64,000 nucleotides of DNA from Temnothorax longispinosus (Eukaryota > Arthropoda > Insecta > Hymenoptera > Formicidae). The position numbers and the translations under genes are program-made. Positions 56,162-64,000 of this stretch are shown piece by piece; position 1 is the stretch's first letter, and every line of letters starts with the position of its first letter. The notes under the pieces were generated by a model. That model ran no database searches, was not told the DNA's origin, and saw only the letters and a list, made by a program, of their open reading frames with translations. The stretch is from assembly GCF_030848805.1 (NCBI RefSeq), contig NC_092358.1, positions 13,866,433-13,930,432 of the forward strand. Direction: 5' to 3'.

Positions 56162-56668
56162 ACAATTAAAAAGTTGACGATTTGTTCAGAAATTTTCCAT
56201 TTTACGAGCGTGTTAAAAAGTATAATCTTTTATATATTTTATATATTCTATATATTTTTCACGGTATCCTGAAAAGGACGCAAAGTAAATTGTATAAAGC
56301 AAAACTTTCAAAATCAAAGTCTTTAATTGACTACTGATCGAGAAAGACTGACGAAAAGTTCTTATCTCCGCTGTTTTTATTTCCTCCCCCTCCCTTCCCC
56401 TCCCCGCCCTCTCCTCTCCTCCCCTCCCCCCTCGAGGAGAACAATATTTTAAATAATATTTTTAACAAAACTTTCGCATTGTCAACAGCAAACGGCTCTT
56501 AATGGCTAATTAAAGCGGGCTACGCTTTTCCTACGATTGGATTTCCAATAGAGCCTCGATTCATCGCTATTATATTAATTGACATAATTAATTGTTATAA
56601 AATATGGATGTAATTAATCATTACAAAATAGCAATATTTAAACAAATTATATATCCCCCTTCGTCTTT
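56162..56668. other. Spacer with C-rich tract, no gene
   Basis: A CCCCTCC-type tract occupies about 56388-56436. Otherwise AT-rich, nothing recognised. Confidence 0.4.
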
Positions 56669-56788
56669 CTTTTATGAGAAAATAGACATCCATATTCACT
56701 CGACATAATCGAACGGCGTCCGCTGAGCTATTCGTGGACGACATTCGATTATGTCAAGTGAACTTCGACGTCAATTTTCTCATAAAAG
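56669..56788. mobile_element. 120-bp palindromic MITE
   Basis: CTTTTATGAGAAAAT at the left and ATTTTCTCATAAAAG at the right end arms of about 50 bases; CGACATAATCGAA pairs with TTCGATTATGTC near the centre. Confidence 0.75.
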
Positions 56789-57299
56789 CCGGACGTATAC
56801 GGATAAACAACCTTATATGTCCAAAAACTAGATACTTTGCCCTATCAAATGGCGCAGAGCAAACCTTAATCCATTCTAATCCACAAACTTTCTTCCTGTT
56901 TGAATATTGAAGTAAGAACTTTTTAATAGTCGAATATGTCGTGTATATTTATTAATATATAATAGTACTCGAATGACATAAAACTAAAATAAATATGTTT
57001 TTTGAACCCTAATAAATAAATTCTGATAGGCATTTAACTCATATTCGCAGTTATGCTTTCGGCAGAGTCTTTAGAAAGTAACCTATTGAATTACTAGAAT
57101 TTCAGTATTCACGAAAATGTCATACTTTATCAGATTATTTTGAGGAAAGAACAAGGGATAAAATCAATTATAAGCACATTTATTTATAGTTTAGGATATA
57201 TATCAACATAAAATCTCGTCAAAATTTGAATTATACGTTTTTTATTTTTTCGTCCAATATCCGGTTTTTGATAGATTCGCCCCACTGTGCGGCGATGGG

Positions 57300-57612
57300 G
57301 ATTGTGGTACCTGTCGCCGCCCTAGAGAATGTACTTCCGCCCCGTGCGCCATCATCGACGCACGCGGCGGGGGCCCGGGGGATTCATGGGAGGTCGGGGT
57401 ACTTGCCCGCTCTCATGGATTCCTCGGGGAGTAGGAACCCCGAGTTGGGGCTAGGTGGTAAGGGCGTTCCGGAAATAATAATAACCAGTTTCCGGGCACC
57501 CCCCCCCCCGAGGCACCAGGCAGGCCACACGTAGGGTTTTTAGCCGGTAAGAGTCCGGCATAACCGTCCGCCCGTCCCCGAGGGCGGCGGTGCTCATGAT
57601 GAGTTTTCTCTA
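57300..57612 (+). repeat. R1-clade-like non-LTR retrotransposon end (untranslated), candidate
   Basis: This GC-rich block contains GTTTTTAGCCGGTAAGAGTCC followed by GGCATAACC, a stem-loop (GCCGG/CCGGC) of the type found near the ends of R1-group LINEs, and CGTCCCCGAGGGCGG. No reverse transcriptase or endonuclease is nearby. Assignment is from memory of motif style and is weak. Confidence 0.35.
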
Positions 57613-57769
57613 CGTTAAAAAAATAGCTTAACGTGCGATGTAAAGCTGACAGAGCAAAGTTAAACGGCTGGGATTGCTGGAAATGCAGAGAAGTAATTAA
57701 CAATATTAATAATAATTGGATAAATTGTTAGATCCGCCAGTGTGTAGTTAAAAATAAATGCGAGATTAA

Positions 57770-58689
57770 GCGACCCATCTAGCCAGTATCAATTTATTTA
57801 ATTAACTCACTACGTTTCGACCTTAATTAGGTCCTTTTCAAGTGAGAAACAATACATAGGTCACGCAACAATGGATCATGCGTCGCCAAATGCTGCGTCC
57901 AAATCGCATTGTGCGAACGCCACGCTAGAACGAATATGTCCATATAAGTATGTCGAATATAAAAATGGAAAACATATCAATGGTAAATCGTAAAAACTTA
58001 CGTCATTTTCTCCACTAGCTCCGTTTCGTGCCATATTCAAAGTCACAATGATACGTATAATACACAATGACTAACTACAATATGATGTGTTCCGAAAGTA
58101 CCGTATGACAAACCAAATCATAAACAAATTAACGTGTTCCAAAATACTGCAGACACAGACCGAACTCAATTACATGTTATACAGCCTCGATAATTTGATC
58201 GTATATCGCGGGCAAATTCTCCGTATCTTTTTGGAGGTTGACAGTGCACTTGTTCTTTTTTATGAAAAACATTTCAGAAATCTCTCTTTTTCTGAAATGC
58301 TTCTCCTTATATAGAATCTTCGGATTCTGCCAATCAAAATCGTGGTTTTGAGAGAGACGATGTTTAGTAACGACCGAATGATTATCGACATGTTTTTTGA
58401 CATCGCTCCGATGTTCCTTTATGCGCGTCTCTAAATGTCGCTTCGTTTGTCCGATGTAACACGAATCACAATTCACACAATCTATCTCGTAAACAAGTTC
58501 GGTCTGCTTGTAAGGTTGTAATCTGTCTTTTCCTTTCCTAATTATACAATCCAGTTTTTTCGGAATCGTTAAGAAAGTCTTAAATTTGATCTCCCTCATT
58601 GTGCGTTCAATATTAGCGCTAAGGCCTTCGACATACGGTATCGTTATCGAATTGACAAGATCTCGACGCACCTGTGTCTGCACTCGCAC
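57770..58689 (-). mobile_element. Penelope-like element, 5'-truncated
   Basis: The minus strand carries the EN-coding end of Penelope, then about 330 bases of 3' untranslated DNA with the hammerhead-like motif at about 57845-57805. The reverse transcriptase is missing because the copy stops at about 58689 against the 81-bp array. 5' truncation is usual for these elements. Confidence 0.85.
58177..58689 (-). pseudogene. Penelope GIY-YIG endonuclease domain with RT-EN linker
   Basis: The frame starts in the RT-EN linker (SITIPYVEGLSANIERTM) and runs through the endonuclease. LVYEIDCVNCDSCYIGQTKR is the GIY-YIG core; LETRIKEHRSDVKKH holds the catalytic Arg; HRLSQNHDFDWQNPKILYKE and RKREISEMFFIK continue to NLQKDTENLPAIYDQ. 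This nuclease nicks the target for priming. The 170 codons are uninterrupted, but without RT the copy is dead. The same part recurs in plus orientation at 63937-64000. Confidence 0.92.
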
Positions 58690-58699
58690 CGCTCGGATT

Positions 58700-59717
58700 A
58701 TTCAATTTTTGAAGTGAAACTTCTTTAGGCACGGTAGTGAGTTCAATTCGCGACACGAAAAAGTGTAACGGAAGTGAAACTTCTTTGGTACGGTAGTAAG
58801 TTCGATTGTGCGACACGAAAAGTGTAACGAAAATTTGACCAATAGGCGTACGGCGTTGGCGAGACGGTTCTTCTTCAGGCACGGTAGTAAGTTCGATTAT
58901 GCGACACGAAAAGTGTAACGAAAATTCGACCAATAGGCGTACGAAATAAAACTTCTTTGGTACGGTAGTAAGTTCGATTGTGCGACACGAAAAGTGTAAC
59001 GAAAATTTGATCAATAGGCGTACGACGTCGGCGAGACGGTTCTTCTTCTGGCACGGTAGTAAGTTCGATTATGCGACACGAAAAGTGTAACGAAAATTCG
59101 ACCAATAGGCGTACGAAATTAAACTTCTTTGGTACGGTAGTAAGTTCTATTGTGCGACACGGAAAGTGTAACGAAAATTTGACCAATAGGCGTACGGCGT
59201 TGGCGAGACGGTTCTTCTTCTGGCACGGTAGTAAGTTCGATTATGCGACACGAAAAGTGTAACGAAAATTCGACCAATAGGCGTACGAAATGAAACTTCT
59301 TTGGTACGGTAGTAAGTTCGATTGTGCGACACGGAAAGTGTAACGAAAATTCGACCAATAGGCGTACGAAATGAAACTTCTTTGGTACGATAGTAAGTTC
59401 GATTGTGCGACACGAAAAAACGTCACGAAATAGTGTCACGAAAATTCGACCAACAGGCGTACAAAGTGAAACTCCTTTTGGATCGGTAAGTAAATTTGAT
59501 TTTGCGACTCGAAAACGCGTCACGAAAATTCGATCAGGCGTACGGCACTGGCGAGACGGATATAGTGAGAACTGCGTGTAACACTATATTTTCGAGTTGC
59601 GGGCGGCTTGGAGTGACTAATTCCGTTGCATTGTTTTTGTATTAATTTCAGAAAAGTTATGGCAAAACCTTGCCTTCAGAAGTTTCACTTTTAACGCGCG
59701 TGGCGACCACGCGTTCA
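58700..59717. repeat. 81-bp tandem array, module A, with terminal segment
   Basis: Units contain ACGGTAGTAAGTTCGATTG, TGCGACACG, AGTGTAACGAAAATT and ACCAATAGGCGTACG. The basic unit is 81 bases, with a longer variant that has GGCGTTGGCGAGACGGTTC. The array ends in a non-repeated segment (about 59545-59717: GGATATAGTGAGAACTGCG to AACGCGCGTGGCGACCACG). The whole module recurs head-to-tail in the next 3.1 kb. Confidence 0.88.
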
Positions 59718-59845
59718 TTTTTGAAGTGAAACTTCTTTAGGCACGGTAGTGAATTCGATTCGCGACACGAAAAAGTGTAACGGAAGTGAAACTTCTTTGG
59801 TACGGTAGTAAGTTCGATTGTGCGACACAAATAGTGTAACGAAAA

Positions 59846-61852
59846 GGACCACGCACACAAACATTGGAAATCTGGGCCCCGGTCAAATTTCTCCAAATTT
59901 TGTGATTTTTTAGCTTATGACCTCCCGATCAAAAGTCCTTATGGGCCCGAACCTCCAGGAAGTCATGGAAGAGAGTTATGGGGTATGGAAGTCGACGGAA
60001 TATAAGTAGTCGAGTATACACGTTTTTACCCTTGAAATGTCTCGAATTCGGAGGGGATCAATTATGATAACTAATGGGACAAAACTTCTTGAACTTGGAG
60101 AGGACTATCTGATAGTCTGGCCCAATCTTGGCTATAAAGTCTAACTAGGATCCGGTAGGGCCCAGCCAGGTTTTTATGATGGAAACCTGGATTCATCGCA
60201 GAATTACATTCTGTGACTAGGAATATATTCAGATACTGCGCAATATTAAGACTCGCAATATTAACATTTTGTCTTAGATAGTCTGATATTTTGTCAGACA
60301 TTTTGTCTCTTGGAACCCAATGACCGCTGGGAGTCAGATTGTAGATCTCTGATCACTTGCAATCCTAAATTCTTAGTAGGATTTTTATTAAAGTAAGAGA
60401 TTTTCGTTTCCCAATTATTCACAAACAATTCTTTTTAGAACTATTTTATCTATCAACTTACTTGAGTATCTCTTCCCTCATTTGTTTCCATAATTTTCAT
60501 TATTATTTATCAAGACTATTATTGGAGCGAATCTTAAAATGCAAGTAAATCGTTAAAACCTATCTGAGATTTACTTCAGATATTGCTTCATTTACTGATT
60601 CATGGTATTGTCCTGTCAAAGCTATAACAGACCAAGTGGTCTCCCAAACAAACTTCTTGATTCTTTATTTACCTTTTATTTAGCTTCTTCAGTCCTCAAC
60701 AGAATATTTATCTTACCTTAACCGGTCGGGTCTACACCGGATCTTGCCTTTTGGTCGGGTCCACAACGGATCTTACCTTAACCGGTCGGGTCCACACCGG
60801 ATCTTGCCTTAACTGGTTGGGTCCACACCGGATCTTGCCTTAACTGGTCGGGTCTACACCGGATCTTGCCTTAATTGGTCGGGTCCACACCGGATCTTGC
60901 CTTAATTGGTCGGGTCCACACCGGATCTTGCCTTAACTGGTCGGGTCTACACCAGATCTTGCCTTAATTGGTCAGGTCCACACCGGATCTTGTCTTAATT
61001 GGTCGGATCCACACCGGATCTTGCCTTAATTGGTCGAGTCCACAACGGATCTTACCTTAACCGGTCGGGTTTACACCGGATCTTGCCTTTTGGTCGGGTC
61101 CACAACGGATCTTACCTTAACCGGTCGGGTCCACACCGGATCTTGCCTTAACCGGTCGGGTCCACACCGGATCTTGCCTTAATTGGTCGGGTCCACACCG
61201 GATCTTGCCTTAATTGGTCGGATCCACACCGGATCTTGCCTTAATTGGTCGGGTCCACAACGGATCTTACCTTAACCGGTCGGGTCCACACCGGATCTTG
61301 CCTTAACTGGTCGGGTCCACACCGGATCTTGCCTTAACTGGTCGGGTCTACACCAGATCTTGCCTTAATTGGTCAGGTCCACAACGGATCTTACCTTAAC
61401 CGGTCGGGTCCACACCGGATCTTGCTTTAATTGGTCGGGTCAGTTATGAAATGTTAGTATTATATATGAATATATTCCTAGTCACAGAATGTAATTCTGC
61501 GATGAATCCAGGTTTCCATCATAAAAACCTGGCTGGGCCCTACCGGACCCTAGTTAGACTTTATAGCCAAGATTGGGCCAGACTATCAGATAGTCCTCTC
61601 CAAGTTCAAGAAGTTTTGTCCCATTAGTTATCATAATTGATCCCCTCCGAATTCGAGACATTTCAAGGGTAAAAACGTGTATACTCGACTACTTATATTC
61701 CGTCGACTTCCATACCCCATAACTCTCTTCCATGACTTCCTGGAGGTTCGGGCCCGTAAGGACTTTTGATCGGGAGGTCATAAGCTAAAAAATCACAAAG
61801 TTTGGAGAAATTTGACCGGGGCCCAGATTTCCAATGTTTGTGTGCGTGGTCC
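59846..61852. mobile_element. 2.0-kb TIR element inserted AAA|TTT without target duplication (Spy-like candidate)
   Basis: The ends read GGACCACGCACACAAACATT and the exact inverse. The TIRs are 385 bases (59846-60230 and 61468-61852). Left flank CGAAAA plus right flank TTTGACC rebuild CGAAAATTTGACC, exactly the empty site in neighbouring array units (for example at 58827), so no base was duplicated or lost. Between the TIRs lies a minisatellite and no gene. Insertion between AAA and TTT without duplication is the reported signature of Spy transposons. Confidence 0.85.
60715..61442. repeat. 31-bp minisatellite inside the 2.0-kb element
   Basis: About 23-24 units of the form GGTCGGGTCCACACCGGATC plus TTGCCTTAACT; a few are 27 bases (GCCTTTTGGTCGG). 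The block with CACAACGGATCTTACC and the 27-base unit recurs about 340 bases apart (60745 and 61090), so there is a higher-order repeat. Confidence 0.93.
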
Positions 61853-62929
61853 TTTGACCAATAGGCATACGGCGTTGGCGAGATGATTCTTCTTCTGGCA
61901 CGGTAGTAAGTTCGATTATGCGACACGGAAAGTGTAACGAAAATTCGACCAATAGGCGTACGAAATGAAACTTCTTTGGTACGGTAGTAAGTTCGATTGT
62001 GCGACACGGAAAGTGTAACAAAAATTCGACCAATAGGCGTACGAAATGAAACTTCTTTGGTACGGTAGTAAGTTCGATTGTGCGACACGGAAAATGTAAC
62101 GAAAATTCGACCAATAGGCGTACGAAATGAAACTTCTTTGGTACGGTAGTAAGTTCGATTGTGCGACACGGAAAATGTGACGAAAATTCGACCAATAGGC
62201 GTACGGCGTTGGCGAGACGGTTCTTCTTCTGGCACGGTAGTAAGTTCGATTATGCGACACAAAAAGTGTAACGAAAATTCGACCAATAAGCGTACGAAAT
62301 TAAACTTCTTTAGTACGGTAGTAAGTTCGATTGTGCGACACGGGAAGTGTAACGAAAATTCGACCAATAGGCGTACGAAATGAAACTTCTTTAGTACGGT
62401 AGTAAGTTCGATTGTGCAACACAAAAAGTGTAACGAAAATTTGACCAATAGGCATACGGCGTTGGCGAGACGGTTCTTCTTCTCTAATTGGTACGTTAGT
62501 AAGTTCGATTGTGCGACACGAAAAAACGTCACGAAATAGTGTCACGAAAATTCGACCAACAGGCGTACAAAGTGAACCTCTTTTTGGATCGGTAAGTAAA
62601 TTCAATTTTGCGACTCGAAAACGCGTCACGAAAATTCGATCAGGCATACAGCACTGGCAAGACGGATATAGTGAGAACTGCGTATAACACTATATTTTCG
62701 AGTTGCGGGCGGCTTGGAGTGACTAATTCCGGTGCATTGTTTTGGTATTAATTTCAGAAAAGTTATGGCAAAACCTTGCCTTCAGAAGTTTCACTTCTAA
62801 CGCGCGTGGCGACCACACGCATGATTTTTTTTTTTTATAAGTTCACCTCGTCGGACACACATATACTTATTAACGACATCAATTGGGAAACAGTTATTTA
62901 AGAGTATATTTCTAACTATTGAATTAAAA

Positions 62930-62937
62930 CAGTGCCA

Positions 62938-62976
<39 letters not shown>

Positions 62977-63033
62977 ATTTTTCCAAGCCCGTTTCCTTGG
63001 CAGTGGTTTCGCTAGATAGTAGATAGGGACAGT

Positions 63034-63087
<54 letters not shown>
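62930..63087 (-). rRNA. 28S rRNA fragment (downstream of the R2 site), partial
   Basis: The minus strand reads CAAATGCCTCGTCATCTAAT, TTAGTGACGCGCATGAATGG, ATTAACGAGATTCCCACTG and on to GACTCTAGTCTGGCACTG, the conserved 28S core that includes the R1 and R2 target region. Only a few positions differ from the insect sequence as I know it. It is bounded by a poly-T segment on one side and an insertion on the other, so it is not a functional rRNA gene. Confidence 0.9.
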
Positions 63088-63869
63088 AATCCTCCGCGTG
63101 GTCGGAGTGCGATCGACGTCACCAGTGCTTCCCTTCACGCTAGAATCAGAACCGACACCGGGGATTTCCCCCTTACAAAGCCCATACCTGACGATTACGT
63201 ACTCCCGGACAAGCCAACCCTTCAAACGTAGGGATACGGTTTCCCGTAACGCACTCATGACTCACTATTGTACCTGTGGTGTTCCCCAGGTAGCAGGGTT
63301 TCTGCAGCGAGCGTGATCTACTCGGATTAGATCAGCCCAAACTGACAGGATCGGGGTGCCATAACACTCCCATTATAGGTAATGCGCAACATAAGCTTCA
63401 TAGCGTGATCCACACTAGGCCCTCCATGCCGCTCACTCGGCTATGCGAACCACCGCCCCTACGAGTCCGACACCATCTGGTAGGGCACCGGTAGCCTCCC
63501 GGCGGGGCTCCCTACCCCCGTAGTACTCGTGTCGAGCGATCGTAGCTCACGTTTGACGAGTCGCCGTCGCTGGTGCCATGCCACCAGCTACTACGTAAAC
63601 GCACAAGTCACCCCGTACTATTAACGCGTCGCTCATCGGTTGCCCGGGGATCCGGGATTCGGCAGCAGTCGACGCGCCTTAGGGACATACGGCACGTGGT
63701 GCGCCATATACCCCGCTCGTATTGGGCACCTCCCACGCACGAGCACGCCGCGCTCGCCTCGCGAAACGCTACCCTGTTCAGTACTATCGGCTGCATCCGT
63801 TACCCAGCTGACAGGACCTGGGATTAGGCAGCAGCCCAGCAGTTTTATGAGTAAAGGGCACAAGGTGCA
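63088..63869 (-). mobile_element. 782-bp GC-rich insertion near the 28S R2 site (candidate R2-derived non-autonomous element)
   Basis: In rRNA sense it starts right after GGGTAAACGG and ends right before CAAATGCC. Relative to intact 28S about 30 bases are missing, including the R2 cleavage point; the 3' junction is four bases from it. No long frame is present. The first third has two ~80-base related segments 167 bases apart (GCACCTTGTGCC and GCACCACGTGCC), each with a closing stem. It lacks RT. A short internally deleted R2-type element is the simplest reading. Confidence 0.5.
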
Positions 63870-63901
63870 CCGTTTACCCGCGCTTGCTTGAATTTTTTCA
63901 T

Positions 63902-63936
<35 letters not shown>
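63870..63936 (-). rRNA. 28S rRNA fragment (upstream of the R2 site), partial
   Basis: The minus strand reads CAATGTGATTTCTGCCCAG, TGCTCTGAATGTCAACATG and AAGCAAGCGCGGGTAAACGG, with two changes of the C-to-T type (CATGAAAAAATTC for the usual CGTGAAGAAATTC). It continues the other 28S piece across the insertion. Confidence 0.9.
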
Positions 63937-63937
<1 letters not shown>

Positions 63938-64000
63938 CGATAATAATCATTTGGTCGTTACTAAACATCGTTTCTCTCAAAACCACGATTTTGATTGGCA
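63937..64000 (+). pseudogene. Penelope GIY-YIG fragment, second copy, runs off the window
   Basis: It encodes VDNNHLVVTKHRFSQNHDFD on the plus strand, matching VDNHSVVTKHRLSQNHDFD of the minus-strand copy at 58177-58689. It is joined directly to 28S sequence at about 63936. The rest lies beyond the window. Confidence 0.85.

Larger units (their letters stand above)
59718..62820. repeat. 81-bp tandem array, module B, split by a 2.0-kb insertion
   Basis: It starts like module A (TTTTTGAAGTGAAACTTC, then GTGAATTCGATTCGCG) and is interrupted at 59845/61853. It continues with about ten units and ends in the same terminal segment (about 62650-62820). Without the insertion it is about 1.1 kb. The minus strand is free of stops in all three frames over several units because the unit is a multiple of three. 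Confidence 0.88.

Noticed and set aside
59846..61852. CRISPR-like array (regular 31-bp repeats)
   Set aside because: The repeats are directly adjacent without unique spacers, in a eukaryotic TIR element; it is a minisatellite.
61693..62532. 279-codon minus frame through the 81-bp array as a real protein
   Set aside because: All three minus frames are open because the unit is 81 bases without stops. No start context, domain or flanking exon supports coding.

Overview
This is a eukaryotic, insect-type window and almost certainly a hymenopteran (most likely ant) repeat island. The reasons are AT-rich DNA with long (TA)n tracts, GT-AG introns, two 500-base N gaps (18784-19283 and 44630-45129), 28S rRNA fragments of insect type, and transposon families that are common in ant genomes: BEL/Pao and Ty3/Gypsy LTR elements, DUF4817-type DDE elements, mariner, pogo, Mutator-like, Penelope, Helitron and PIF/Harbinger-like MITEs. 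No intact single-copy host gene is visible. Nearly everything is mobile DNA or its debris, and much of it is nested.

Layout. 0-4 kb: Penelope 3'-end motif, a MITE, a Gypsy RNase H scrap and microsatellites. 4.0-5.8 kb (minus): an intron-containing but broken copy of the SCAR/WAVE actin regulator whose last exon runs into a V-ATPase subunit c tail. 6.4-6.8 kb (minus): a Rep-like helicase exon resembling CRESS-DNA replication proteins. 6.9-12.3 kb: a 4.7-kb DDE transposon with ~1.25-kb terminal inverted repeats (TIRs), bracketed by two near-identical 212-bp MITEs. 13.2-16.3 kb (minus): a decayed BEL/Pao element with 5' LTR and primer-binding site. 16.4-21.7 kb: several TIR elements, an inverted-duplicated CXC-domain fragment and a 2.4-kb foldback element. 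22.8-23.6 kb: an open tyrosine-recombinase-like gene. 23.7-30.4 kb: a Gypsy LTR, leader, 107-bp tandem array and gag.

31.07-38.09 kb (minus): a second BEL/Pao element with both LTRs and a nearly continuous pol, but with gag/protease replaced by a tandem array. 38-44 kb: AT-rich palindromic repeats and a truncated mariner. 44-49.2 kb: Helitron pieces and MITEs, including a Helitron nested in a Harbinger-like MITE. 49.3-57.3 kb: a pogo-type element, a Mutator-like element and an unknown minus-strand coding fragment. 57.3-64 kb: a Penelope GIY-YIG fragment, an 81-bp tandem array split by a 2.0-kb TIR element inserted between AAA and TTT without target duplication, and a 28S rRNA fragment interrupted by a 782-bp insertion near the R2 site and joined to another Penelope copy.

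The genes do not form a pathway. They are selfish elements whose order is best read as a stack of insertions. The most informative items are those with an empty site inside the window (the AAA|TTT element, the Helitron in a MITE), the long-TIR element whose TIRs have captured the 3' end of its own transposase gene, the SCAR/V-ATPase chimera, and the rDNA insertion with two copies of a possibly structured motif.
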